Assembly (NCBI GenBank): GCA_039111635.1
Contig: JBCAQO010000009.1
Location: 434,001 to 498,000 of the forward strand
Direction: 5' to 3'
From: Heterobasidion occidentale
Lineage: Eukaryota > Basidiomycota > Agaricomycetes > Russulales > Bondarzewiaceae
DNA: 64,000 nt
Within the stretch, counting starts at the first letter, position 1, and each line of letters opens with the position of its first letter. The notes beneath the pieces were generated by a model that was not told the DNA's origin, made no database searches, and saw only the letters and a list, made by a program, of their open reading frames with translations. This document shows positions 22,901 through 36,846 of this stretch, one piece after another. The position numbers and the translations under genes are program-made.

Positions 22901-24721
22901 TCGAATACACAGGTCCACAAACGGACGTTTGTATGAGCGTAGTGCTGACTCGGAGGGCCAATACTCCTATGACATAGATAGGCGTTTCAGTAACGTCGTG
23001 CAAATCCCGTGAATTCCACATACGTCTACCAAATATTGCAATGCCCATCGACAGCTTGGAGCTGTATCATTCTCGATGCATGCAGAGAGAGCCAGCACTA
23101 CGGTGCAGTCCCTAACGAAACCAGCGTCTTTTGCTGAGTAGGTGATCCCATACTCTTTTTCCACGAGTGCCCCATCGAATTCGTGAGCAGAGCCGCTTAG
23201 GATCCCAGCGATAAGTTCTCGAACATATTGAGTTTCTTCGAGGGTGTTGGGCTGTAGAGACAGGAAAGCGAGCAGTGAAAACATTGCTTGGAGCACAGTC
23301 TGAAGCATGAGAGGAGAGTCAATCCTGAAAGGTCCGTGCGGTGTAAATAGACACGAAGAAAAGACCCCAAGGAGTCGCATCTTGATATGCTTCTGCAGCA
23401 ACCCAGCGAACATAGCTTTACAACACCATAGGCAGCGTTGAAGTTCTCCCTGTGATATCATCGTCAATTCAAGCTCAGAAGAGATATACAGTAAATGACT
23501 TACTGCATTAGAGTCAGCTCTCCATGATTTCACAGAGACTTCGAAAGCTTCTATAGCAATGATGCGCTCTGCGTCGATTTGAGAGCCGTTTACAGGATTC
23601 AAGAACGGGATCAAAAGCGTCGAGAGAACATGCGCTTCGTGCGGAAGTGTATCTACATAGTCTTGTGAAGTTGCAGAAAGGGACGAATACCGAGAAAGGA
23701 CGGAGCTCAGTGTCAAGACAGTGGGTGTCGAGCGAGATGAGGATGCCAAGGACTGCATTGAAGGCGGTCGGCGCAGCCCGCGTTTGTTGAGCATAGTCGT
23801 CGACAAACTAGCTGTGCTTGAGTTGCCCAGCCCGGGGATACCTGGAACGGAAGCGTTGCTCATGAATGTGAGGTTAAATGCGCCCGGCGTTACCTCCCGC
23901 TCCGGCTTCTGTGCCCGCTGCTCCCCAAAACGCCATCCAACAAGCGTCCCATACGTCCTTCGCGAACCTCTCCGCCTGGTCGCCAGAAACTTCCTGCACA
24001 TGTTCCACGACCTGCTTGAACCCTAGCTTGCCGAGTCTGAATTGTTTGGTCGGGGTCCCAGGACGCGACGGGGGTGTGAAGATAGACGAGGATGCGATCG
24101 GCGGTGGAGGACGAAGTGCAGTGCTCGTGGGTAGAACATGTTGACGAACATGGTCCCATCGTAGCTTCGAAGGCGAAGAAGGCTCCTCATTGCTCTCGGA
24201 ATACGCCTCGGACCGTGCAGAAAGCATTGAAGGCTTCTTCCTTGGACGGCGCCAACCCGATGATGCTGAAGTTGAGGACTTCTCGACAGCGACCCTGCCA
24301 GGTAAGTTGGTGGTACTGGACTGGGGAGAGAATGACCGATCTTCTGCGGAAGCAGAGTCCGGCGAGTCATCATTCGGCCTCCTCCCCAACCTCCAATTCC
24401 ACCGCGTGACGTAGCGGAAGACGGGCTGTCAGAGAAAGGATCCTGACCCTCGTCGATACTGGCTCTAGGCTTCTCCATGAAGCTGAAGTCCAAGCGTTTC
24501 GAAAGCACAGGGACGCGAGGTCGGGAGTCGTGAGGCACATCGCTTGAGCCTGCCTGTGATTCAACCAGAGAACTCTTCTCCGCAGCGGCTAGTGTTGCCT
24601 GAGGTTCTGTTCGCTTACTGGACTTGTTGAGGTCAAGAGAAAACAGGCGTTTGGCGAACGGTTGACTCCAGACGGTCTCTTCTTCCGTTCGTCTTTGGAG
24701 CTCATCGTGAGCCGGAATCAT
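16982..24721 (-). CDS. Very large helical-repeat protein, tentatively UNC80-like, about 2,402 aa
   Basis: In animals UNC80 is a scaffold of the NALCN cation channel; fungi have the related channel Cch1. The link here is tentative and rests on alpha-helical repeat texture and a conserved late block. Eleven exons: 23894-24721, 23024-23841, 22603-22966, 22433-22546, 21878-22379, 21742-21830, 21528-21681, 21211-21477, 21073-21149, 19636-21025 and 16982-19583. The N-terminal 300 residues are low-complexity and Ser/Pro-rich (RLDFSFMEKPRAS). Conserved-looking segments are FVDLCIRRLNRFLQTLLSLF, VWGHIRMGQLVVFTELIAHV, LLVRSLKP, and SGGGYTAFMPAIIKVYAESE followed by GIRAAIEYAVGRFYSLHQEA. Six frame breaks lie at runs 24384-24387, 22831-22832, 22690-22692, 21979-21981, 19901-19904 and 18991-18994. 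One base each restores 7,209 nt with every phase agreeing. No membrane segment is obvious. Confidence 0.65.
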
Positions 24722-24998
24722 ACAGTAATTTACCAAGAGAAGAGGGATGACGCATACAGAACAAATGCACTGGTAACTGCGAGCCAGAACCTGGGAAATC
24801 TTCCAAAAAGGCGATAGTATTTCCACTTTTGTCACATTTAGAGTATAAAACAAATTGGGCCAGAATCTGTATGGAAATCCAGCGACAGCATGCTCCCGAT
24901 GCAAAGAACAGTGTATGGGCACGCAGAAGAGATAGTTGATCGCAGGAATATCGTGGTGAACGATGCTGCGAAAGTAAACGTACAAAGAAACATGTCTG

Positions 24999-26304
24999 TC
25001 AGTATCGGTCATAAGAACGTCGATCATCCAGTGTACTCAGACTCCCATACTGCGAGAGCTCCTCCTCGCTCAAATCTTTCCACTTCCTCTCCTTATTGGC
25101 CACCACGAACTCACCCTCAGGCACAATATCGAACCGATCCCCCGCCCACCCGCCGCGATGGAGGTTCCCTCCATACCGCATCGCAATGGAAGGGTCAGAG
25201 GACCAACATGTCCGTATAACGACCATCTCGCCAAATCCAATTTTCTCAAACTTGTGCGCAGCCAGTGTATCAGGATGTTGCCCACAGTATTGGTGTTGGA
25301 ACTCCTTGAAGGTCTTGCCATGCACGTATTCGTTCCGTGATAGGTTGCGAAGTATGGGCCACCGTTCGAGCGAGTTGGACCTCTCGGAATCGGGCTGTTC
25401 AGTCAGGCTTTCGAACAACCGCAAGGCTTCCGATTCCGCCCGAGTGCCAGGCCTGGGACGGAGCTTCTTGATCACGTCTAAAGCGAGGTTAACCTCCACC
25501 CGGCGGCAGAACCCGCTCACGAGGTCGAATAAAGAAAAGGGCCCCGTACGCTCGGATTCTTCTTCATCCTCGTCACTCCAAAAGACCTCGTCTCCGACGC
25601 CGCACTCCTCATCTTGCAGCTTGCTAACTTCTGCCCTTGATTGGCCTTCGCGCAGTTCGGTCTTCTCTGCGACCGTCAGCTCCAATGTGGGAGGCATATC
25701 GCCAGGCTCGCGCCCATCTCCAACGCAGATAATGCGTTCACCGGCCCAACAGGTCAAGGCAAGGATGCGCGATCTGATGTGGGGCCGGCCGATCTGCCAG
25801 TGCCGGCGCGAAGTCAAGGCAAAAAAGAGGACTTGGATATGGCCAGGGAGAAAGGCGTAAACAAGATTAATGAGCTCTGTGGGGAGGGAGGTGAAGTAAG
25901 GGATGGGGGTGTTGATAGACCCTACATTCGAACTTTTCGAGGGAACGTCGTGCTCGGGGTCGGCAGTGTCTGGAGCAGCCTTGATCTTCTTGCTTCGCTT
26001 GGACAAATGTGTCCCTTCAACGTGAGGCGCACCAGGACGACTAGGCGTAAGACTGGAAGAGGAAGAAGAAACGGCTTGTTTGCTGTGTGGCCTGTTATCA
26101 AGAGAGAACAGTCAGGTGGAAGAGCGTGGACATGACTTGCGATTTCAGTGTATGAGCGTGTGTCAGATCAGCGAGGTAGATTGAGCAACGCTGGAGCGAC
26201 TGGGCAAGGAACCCGGGGCTTGTGTCGAAAAGACCTTCGCCGAGCTTCCCTAAGTGCGTTTGTTGGCGCCTGTCGAGATTTACGATGTCCCAATATTGGC
26301 CCAT
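24999..26304 (-). CDS. F-box-like basidiomycete family protein (MGQYW type)
   Basis: Member of a lineage-specific fungal family with an F-box-like helix, possibly a substrate receptor of an SCF ubiquitin ligase; the role is unknown. Exon 1 starts at 26304 with MGQYWDIVNLDRRQQ, then HLGKLGEG. The long exon 2 ends at the stop 24999-25001. It carries the F-box-like block LPTELINLVYAFLPG, then CWAGERIICVGDGREPGDMP, LRNLSRNEYV, IGFGEMVVIRTCWSSDPSIA and YGGNLHRGGWAGDRFDIVPE. An acidic spacer (VFWSDEDEEESERTG) lies in the middle. The junction between exons is unresolved. GTCATG at about 26124 pairs with several acceptors (near 26095 and 26055), but the phase is off by one or two. Family start and end are otherwise typical. 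Confidence 0.75.
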
Positions 26305-27709
26305 TCCAGCCGCAGGTCGTCAACAGGATACTTGCGTCCAAAACAAGACCTTAGTACTCGTAGAGTACTGTGCACCGGATCTGCTGTGAGTAAATTGGAA
26401 ACAAACAGGACGCCTGCCACGTCGATCGCTTTCATCATGTAGTCGTTTGCCAATTCTCCCACGGTCAAATCTAGCGCGTGCTGCAGGCACGCAGTCTCGA
26501 CATGCAGATGCTCAAGGCATGGTCCTGATTTATGCAGACCAGAGATGGACCAATATGCCGAAGGTAAAGTCCTACCAACGCAGTCGGCGTTTCCCCAGTA
26601 TCGAACCACCTAACACTAATGGAGGTGGATCATTGTCCCACGTGTCTTGCGAGTGCCCGCATTGAACCTACGCAACCTATTCTCGGTATCGCCGCTCAGT
26701 TCTTCTTTGAGCATACCGGGGTGGAGGTGTTGATAGATGCGGAGAAGACCATTTGACAAGGCGATGTTAGCGCGGATACGGTCTTGCAAGGGAGATCGGG
26801 CATAGTATCGCGTGACACGAAGTTGTCGTTGGGAAGCCGATTTATCAACGACCTACTCGTCTCACAAGAATAACAGAGTTTAGAGGCTCACTTCGGACAT
26901 ACCAGGAGCACTCAGCGTCTTGACCTTATTTAAAGCGACGCCTCACATCTTCTGATCGAGGGGCGTGCAGATGTAGGCAAGATTGAGGCAGGGTACTCTA
27001 TACCCTGACACAATGCATCCTGAAGCTTGAAGCCCTAGCTCTACGAAGAGACCCGGGAAGCTGTTGTGGGCAACGGGCTATGTGCCCTAAGCGTCATTGA
27101 TCGGAGGTCTGATACACGTTTAATCAGAAGCAAGGTCCCATACAACTTCAGGGAAGTAGTGGCAGGGCTGGACAGATCAGTGGAAGCATGGCAATGGACG
27201 CCTAGCAGAGGCTGATGCGCCCGTATAAACGCCAGTGGCGACATGTCAGGGAAAAAGACGCGTCCCAAGCAGTGCAGAACCGGAGCAGCAAGGCCGATCG
27301 AGGGAGACACCTGAGATCCAAGCTCGAGAAGCATACCGTCCTGAAAATGACGTCGGGGGACGCGGATGGAGACGGTGTTGGACTGCCGAGGCGGTGCGGA
27401 GCGAGCGCATAGGACGAAGGAGGGTGGCAAGGGCCTGCCTGGGAGCACCGCAGTTGAGCGGACGAGGCGGTGGACGGGGCCGCCGGGGGCGATGCACAGC
27501 GCGCTCCGTTTGGCCTTATTTGGTCATTAGCACCTTTCACATTTATAGCAGCCAAAGCGGGCTGCCAACTGCTCTCCATCCGCGCCGTACACCCTTGACC
27601 CTCCCCCGCTTCCTCTTCGCCCTCGGCGTCGGTAACAACAGCGCTCGCAGTCCTCCCCAGTCTCGTTCTTCCCGTCTGCAGTCTCCTTTTCTTCTGCAAC
27701 GCTTGCACT
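26305..27709. other. Divergent intergenic region upstream of GFA1
   Basis: About 1.4 kb. No recognisable protein-coding block. A 109-codon minus-strand frame at 26280-26609 overlaps the F-box start but has no ATG and no family resemblance. The last 300 bp before the GFA1 ATG become GC-rich and then strongly pyrimidine-rich (27590-27700), typical of a strong promoter and leader. Confidence 0.4.
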
Positions 27710-30395
<2,686 letters not shown>

Positions 30396-31100
30396 GCGCT
30401 CCTTGAGGGCGCCATCCAAGGATCTTGGGAGCATACGGACCACTATTACTTACTACACATATAAGATACGTACAACATGAGATTGACAGACCGAGAGGGA
30501 GCGAGAGGGAGAGCGGGAGCAGGAAGGGGCATGCACTGTAGGAAAAACAAAACAACTGTACATAGGTATACCACCATGGACATCATCGACATCGTATGCT
30601 ACGCGCGCAATGTTCTTTTTTTAGATTCTGTGGGTTCCCTTTCTTTTACCGCTTTTGGTGGTTGTCGTTGCGGTTGTGTCGGTTATTACCCGATAAGGAC
30701 TATCTTCATGTCTTCGCTTGGGAGTCCCACTCATGGCAGATTGTTTCTGGCAGGCTGGTTTTGCTGGATTGGAAAATCTGGATGGAGTTGTTCGGTTGTA
30801 TCTTTGATTTTGTGGGGTGAGTGGAGTGAAGATGGAGTGTATAAGGTTCGCACGGGACGATTCTTGTTTTGAGGAGCATGTATCAGTTGATTTTCTACTT
30901 GACGATGCATGCATGGAAGCGTCAATCTCTCAAATGTTGGATGTGGGCATAGCATGGAAAAATGATGTACACAAAGACCAGGACATAGCGGTATTGATAC
31001 AATTCGATAGTTAGTGCTAACGATGCTACTCCGCACTGTCCGATTTAGATACACTTGTGAAAGTCCTTCATATCGTGATTTCGGCGTTTCGATGATCAAC
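30396..31100. other. Convergent intergenic region, no gene recognised
   Basis: 705 bp between the ends of GFA1 and the CsbD-like gene. It is probably 3' untranslated sequence; the T/G-rich stretch at 30600-30800 holds no conserved frame. Confidence 0.4.
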
Positions 31101-32074
31101 TTAGAGCACTCCGGACGAACCAGGGCCGCCGAGGTGCCTGTTGTCGGGGTGTGCACCTGAATGAACAACGAGTCAAAGACACTGCTGCGACGTTCATATA
31201 TAAAGCACGAACCATGAGCGACCGCGCGTTCGCGCCGCAGCATCGCCTCGCGCTCCAGCCGCTCCGCCTCAGCCAGCTCCGAGCTCTGCGCCTTGTACGC
31301 ATTCGCTTCCCTGCGACGAAGAGAAACCTCCAGTCAGCCGCCACGATCACAACGACGATCACGTCTGCGCCCCCGCCCCGCAACGGGTAAAGCTGGGGCG
31401 GAACGAGATGGGGTGTGGGGGACTGACGTTTCTTTCTCGGCTGCGCGCTCTTTGAGTTTATTGCTGCCGACGAGGGAGCCGACGGCGTGCTCGACTTTAC
31501 CTGTGATGCGGCCGCTGGTGTTGCCGTGCGGCTGGCCGGGCTGCTGGTTGAGCGTGTTCGACGGCGGGAGGCCGCCGGCGCCCCCGGCACCCGATGATGT
31601 GTTGTCGAACTGCTGGTTGCGTCCGGCGTGCTGTTGGGTCGGGTGTTGCTGGTGGGTGGCGCCCATGCCGCCGCCTGTGCCGGGGACCTGAGTGGGCAGA
31701 TAGAGCGTGAGCGAGGAGGTACAGTTTGAGAAGGAAATAGAGAGGAGAAACGGACATTGCGCGCGTTGGGATCGGCGTAGCCTTGGCCTTGACCTTGGTT
31801 CATAGGTGCGGAAGTGTCATAGCCGCCTTGCATTGGGCCGCCGCCCATTCCGCGGTTGGCACCAGCGCCGCCCGTATTGGCGTAGTCGGTGGACTGGGAC
31901 AGGCCGGCGCCAGTGCCGGTACCGACGCCGGGGGCACGATGCTCATCGCGGACGGCGTCAGCGGCCTTGTTCTAATCACAAATAGCGCAAAGGTTGAGCT
32001 TCTTAGACTTCGACAGCGGGCAAGTGTCATCGTAGACGGGGACGTACGTCATGCTTCTTTCCGAAGAGGGGCAT
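31101..32074 (-). CDS. CsbD-like small hydrophilic protein, 218 aa
   Basis: Fungal relative of the CsbD-like stress-protein domain; the molecular role is unknown. Five exons: 32048-32074, 31756-31971, 31428-31687, 31213-31310 and 31101-31156, total 657 nt, all phases agreeing. It starts MPLFGKKHDNKAADAVRDE, followed by a Gly/Gln/Asn-rich, probably disordered region. The CsbD-like helix pair is HGNTSGRITGKVEHAVGSLV, then GSNKLKERAAEKE. A charged helix AEAERLEREAMLRRERAVAH follows, then the tail HPDNRHLGGPGSSGVL. An upstream-looking reading of exon 1 (MTYVPVYDD...) is intron sequence in the wrong frame. A clear TATA box 85-92 bp upstream and high hydrophilicity suggest inducible, possibly stress-linked expression. 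Confidence 0.75.
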
Positions 32075-32926
32075 GTTCGATGAATGAGACTGTTGTTTGT
32101 TGGAAAAGGTGTTTGTGCAAGTGATGGAAGATATGGAGATGGGTTATGGGAGGAGGGGTTTATATAGCGGACGGCTGGGGGAGCGTGGGGTCGTTGATGA
32201 GGGATCCATGGGAGTGACGCAGGGGCCAAGCGGATGATATCACTTGCCCCCGAGGGGCCCTCCATCTTCCCGCCCCACGCTTGCCTTTTCGAGCGGTCGG
32301 GTGCCGCACGCGGACGAGGGAGACCGGGGCGACAACCTTGCGCGACATGTCCGTGTGTGCAGACTGGTTCTGAGCACGGTCTTCTCGATGCGGACGTGGA
32401 GGTCGCCATCAGTCTGGTTGTGCCAGGTGGGGCTCACAGCTCGGCTTCTGAGCGACGTGGGGCATCCAAGCAGTGCAGTGGCAGTAAGCTGTCCGATCAT
32501 CTGACAGCGACGCGATCTCGACATTGTAACGCATACAGCGCCAAACGGCCATGTCTGACAATGAGCACGAGGAAAACATGTCTTCTCGAGATGCGGGGCA
32601 CAGACTCACTTGCTACCTCCGTAGACAAGTAGGCGTCTCTGCAAAACGCCTCTAATCGGGGCACGCTTCTCGATGATAGCCTGAGAAGTGTGAGCTTGAG
32701 CGGGGCATCGTGGTCGCCTATGTGCCAGTCCGTGTCATCCGCAGAAGAGGCTCGCACGCGACGTTGACCTCACGGATCACCATGGACGATGACCATCAGC
32801 ACAGCTGCATGGATCGCAGCCAGTCGACCTTGAGGACGAGGTGCGGACAGAGACATGCGGCGCTCGAGGCGATCCAGAGAGCGCATCCAAGATCAGGGCA
32901 CCTTATAAGAGAGTAAATCGAGAGCG
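32075..32926. promoter_or_regulatory. Divergent promoter region between the CsbD-like gene and SEC2
   Basis: 852 bp between two divergent starts. Apart from the TATA box near the CsbD-like gene, no motif was fixed. Open frames on both strands are short and unlike known proteins. CCTTATAAGAGAG at 32901-32913, some 15-25 bp upstream of the SEC2 ATG at 32927, is TATA-like but very close to the start. Confidence 0.4.
32159..32166 (-). promoter_or_regulatory. TATA box of the CsbD-like gene
   Basis: TATATAAA on the minus strand, 85-92 bp upstream of the ATG at 32074. The spacing suits a short 5' untranslated region. Confidence 0.6.
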
Positions 32927-35900
32927 ATGGCGCAGCTGGATTATACGAAAGCAGAGCCTGCCGACGGCGGCGACTACGACGGCGTCGATGAGGGCCGCGT
33001 CTGAAGCCGAGTCTGCTTTGTTTGGGTCGATTTCCCGCGCGGAAGAGAGAGCAAACAACGCGGCGCGGATTCTACGCACCGCCCTCGACGACATCGAACT
33101 CAGCCAACGCTCCCGTTTGACCGTGCATCCATCGCGCAAGCAACACTCCCCCCTCGCTTTCTCTGACAGTGACTCGGGGTACATGTCTAACGATAGCGCT
33201 GTCGACGCGGACTCCCAGGAGCACTCAAAAGCGCTCTCACAAACACAAGCGCATGCGGAGACACACGCAACGGAGCCAGAGCCGTCGACGGCATCGGATG
33301 CACATACCCCCTCACGTCGACGGGCGAGCAACGACGATGCCCAGGCGATGGTGATCGCCTCTCTCCGCTCGCAGGTCCAGGACCTCTTCTCCCAAGTCAC
33401 CGCGCTCAACAACAAGCTCGTCAAGTCGTACGATCGCGTCTCCGACCTCGAGGACGACCTCCACGTCTCCTCCCAGAACCTCCGCAACTGCACCATCAAG
33501 GTCTCCCAGCTCGAGCTCGAGCGCACCCAGCACCTCTCGGCGCTCAACACGGGCCTGCTCGTCGAGAAGGAGCAGGTGACGGCGGAGCTGACGCGCCTGA
33601 TGGAGAAGGCGACGGACGAGGCGGCACGGCGGGGCCAGGCCGAGAGCGCGCGCATGGAGATCGAGAAGGACTTGGACGACCTCTCTGCGGGGCTCTTCGG
33701 CCAGGCGAACACGATGGTCGCCGAGGCGCGCTTCGAGCGCGCACGGAGCGAGCGCAAGGCTGAAGACGCGGAGCGCGCGCTGAAGGAGACGGAGGAAGTC
33801 GTCGGGCTGATGCAGCAGCAGATGCAGGCGTTGCAGGTCGAGAAGGAGGCGTCGGAGCGGCGGTTGGAGGAGATGGAGGTCACGATGGGGAAGGGCAAGT
33901 GGGTGGAGCGGGCGCCCTCGCCGGCGCCGGCGCAGACGTTGCGCCTGCTGAGCTCGCATCGGCCGTACCAGGAGTTCCTGTTCTTCGTCGCGCACCTCCG
34001 CTCGCTCCGCCTCTCGACACCACAGCTCCCCGCGATGTCGACGCTCCTCCCGCTGCCCTTCCTTGCCCGTCTGCTCACTGAAGATACGTGCGTAGCCCTT
34101 TTATATCATCCATGCATCCTTTGCCTTTCTTTTCTTCTGATGGCTGACGCCCCGCGGCCGACAGCGAGCCCACCGTCCGCCTCGACCTCGCGCCCTCGCT
34201 GAACTGGCTCACTCGTCGCAATGTTGTCGGCGCTATCCACAACGGCCAGCTCTCCATCGAACCCACGTCGCCCAGTGCGCTCCTCGACCCAACGTTCGGC
34301 CTCGTCTCACCCGGGCAGGGCTCCGGTTCGACGATTTGTTGCGCCCTCTGCGGCACTTCCATCCTGCCCTCCTCACACACTTCCCGACCACCATCCCGCA
34401 CGGGTTTCTCCATGGCACGCTCCATCAGCGGTCCAAACACGAATTCCAGCTCGTGGTCCACATCAATTTTCAAGAACACGCTCGCCCAATCCGTCTCCAA
34501 CATCTCCAACTCCAACTCGCGCTCCGCGCCGCCCTCGCCCCCACCACAGGCCTCCGCACACGCGCTTCCCTCCCATGTCTACATATTTCGCATCAGCAAT
34601 CCTCCCTCTGCGCTCCCTGTGCCCCAACAGGGGCGCAACCCGACGACGGCCTATCCGCTGTGCACCTCCGGATGGTGCCTCTCGCGGCTACGCTCGACGT
34701 GCTCCCTCTGGGCGTTCGTCCGCACCGGCGTCGTCGAGAAAGTGTGGGAAGAGGAAGTCCCCGCGTTCCTACCGCCTCCGCGACGGAGCGACCGCGATGG
34801 CACCGGAGCGTCGATGGCCGCCGCGGCAGGACCTGCAGCAGGCGGGGATAGCAAGCCGCCTGTGCCTCCGAGGCGGCGATCGAAGATGGGCGGGCTGTGG
34901 GGCGTCGCGTCCGTGCTGGGCATGGATCGCGGGTTGAGCTGGAGCGAGAGCGACAGCAAGGACCCAAGCAAGCCCTCTGGCGACCACGCGGCGAAGGCGC
35001 CGCCGAACGAGAAGGGGGCGGAGAGGCCGAAAGAGAAGCCGCTGCCGCTGCACCCGCCGCCGCCGACGCACCCGTCGCTCGCCCACCCGACACCGCAGCG
35101 CCCGAAAGCGCCCGGGCCGCCGCCGCCGCTGCCGAAACGCAGCCAGTCGCGCGCGCAGGTCGCGAAGCCCGCAGGGCACGCAGAGCCGAACGGCGCACCC
35201 GTCGACGCGACGGCGGACGCAGGCGTTCCAAAGCCGCCGCAAGCGTACCCACACACGAACGGCATCGCAGCCGCGTCAGAGCCCGACGCGCACCTCGTCA
35301 ACGGACACGTCGAGCCCGAGCCGGAACACCCCCAGGAGGAGCGCGCGGCCTCCCCCGAACACTACCCTGATTCTCCGCGTCCGACGGACACCACCGACGC
35401 GCCCTCGCGCGACTCCTTCTCCACGCCCACCGAAGAGCCCATCTCGCTCCCCTCCGCGCTCACGCCGCCGCGCTCCCCGTCGCCCGCCTCCGTCCCGCTC
35501 CCCGAGTCCTCACCCAACACCCCTGCGCGCGCCGCGTTCGCGCAGAGCTCCGAAGGGCCTGCGCACGAGGTCGAAGCGGAGGCTGCGCCGCGTGCGGCGT
35601 CGCCGGCGGCGGATGCTGTACGACCGTCGACACCTGTCGTTGTTGGGGATGCGCCGCCGCCGCTCCCCCGCCGCGCGCCTGCCAGGAGGGCGGTGCCGCC
35701 GCCTCCAACGTCATCGCAATCCGCACCTGCGCCTGAGCCTGTAGTTGTGCCTGCGTCCGATGCTCCATTGACGACTACAGAGTCTGCTCCCGCGGTCGAA
35801 ACTTTACCAAGCGTGAATGGCGAGTCCAAAGAGGACGTTCAAGACCCTGTCGTCCCTGAAAGCATATATCCCGCGCCAGAACCAGAGTCAACAGAGGCTC

Positions 35901-36301
35901 CCGCTGTGCCCTCGGCCGAAGCGATTGTCCCAGAGACCTCACCGGAGTCACCTGCCGGATCAGAGCCCGAGACCATCACTGTCCTCGACCCTCTGCCGAC
36001 CCCGCTCGAAGATGACAAGTCGACCGCCGAGGCCGTCCCTCTTGTATTGCAGCCAGACGAGGAGGACACGTCCCGGTCCAGCTCTGTCGCGCCCGTCGAG
36101 CCGCCGCCGTACGAGCCCAAGGGCCGCGCGAACAGCCTGCACACTCTGCACAGCCGCGCGTCCGACGCGAAGCAGGAAGTGTTGGTGGGCGAAGACGGGG
36201 AGGTGTACATCGGGCACGCGACGTGGGAGGAGCGGACGTGGAAGGAGCTCGTAAGGCTGCGGGAGGATATGTTCTTGGCCCGGATCGGTGCGTTGCGGTG
36301 A
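32927..36301 (+). CDS. SEC2: Rab GDP/GTP exchange factor Sec2, about 1,098 aa
   Basis: Exchange factor for the exocytic Rab Sec4, driving secretory vesicles along actin to growth sites. Two exons: 32927-34087 and 34165-36301. The coiled-coil exchange domain is seen in AMVIASLRSQVQDLFSQVTA, TIKVSQLELERTQHLSALNT and SAGLFGQANTMVAEARFERA. A C-terminal half typical of basidiomycete Sec2 follows: RPYQEFLFFVAHLRSLR, NVVGAIHNGQLSIEPTSP, CCALCGTSILPSS, YPLCTSGWCLSRLRSTCSLW and FVRTGVVEKVWEEE. A long Pro/Ala/Glu-rich disordered tail comes next, then the conserved end HATWEERTWKELVRLREDMF. The ATG at 32927 (MAQLDYTKAEPADGGDYDGV) is out of frame with the rest unless the G run at 32992-32994 is one base shorter; this gives 3,297 nt. 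Otherwise the start is 32988 and the upstream ATG is an overlapping short frame. Confidence 0.88.
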
Positions 36302-36846
36302 GGGCCAGAAGCGAGAAGGCTGGCGGACGCAGGCAAACGCTCGTGGTGAGGTCGCGGTGCAGGAGAGAAGGAGACGGGTTGTGTTCATTTATCGGTGGTG
36401 TTGAGAATGCTGGGGCAGAAGAGGCTGATCTCTCGTGTAGCGAAGTTAAGAATGTTTTTCGTATGGACCCTTGGCGGTAGTGTTGTTTCAAGTCGATGTT
36501 GATTTATCTGCCTCTCTCCGCGTCTGCGGTGCACCATATACCATAACGCTACTCATCGAATCTCGTACATATCATCTCTGGGACGTCACGTCGGTAGTTA
36601 TACGAATAGTTAGATATTTCCTTCTAGTAGCTTGGCCAACTTGAATGTTGATAGACCGTATGCACCGCGGGTGTGGTGTCATGGTATGGTACAGGACAGT
36701 AGATGGTGCACAAACTGTTTTGCTTTGGTACATACATTTCGAGTCATTGACACTGCAATTACACTGTTATTCCACTTCCCGGCAGCTTGCTCTGGTATCG
36801 CGACACATCGATGAATATCAGCGAATTGATGCGGTTAGACGGCAGA
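36302..36846. other. Convergent intergenic region, no gene recognised
   Basis: 545 bp between the ends of SEC2 and the dioxygenase. A/T content rises after 36500; probably 3' untranslated sequence. Confidence 0.4.

Noticed and set aside
24343..24389. A 47-nt intron (GTTGGG...CCGCAG) in exon 1 of the UNC80-like gene
   Set aside because: It would fix the frame, but the removed sequence is itself coding-like (NDDSPDSASAED), and a one-base longer G run at 24384-24387 explains the break without a weak donor.
26280..26609. 109-codon minus-strand frame overlapping the F-box gene start
   Set aside because: It has no ATG start, overlaps the better supported MGQYW exon and resembles no known protein.
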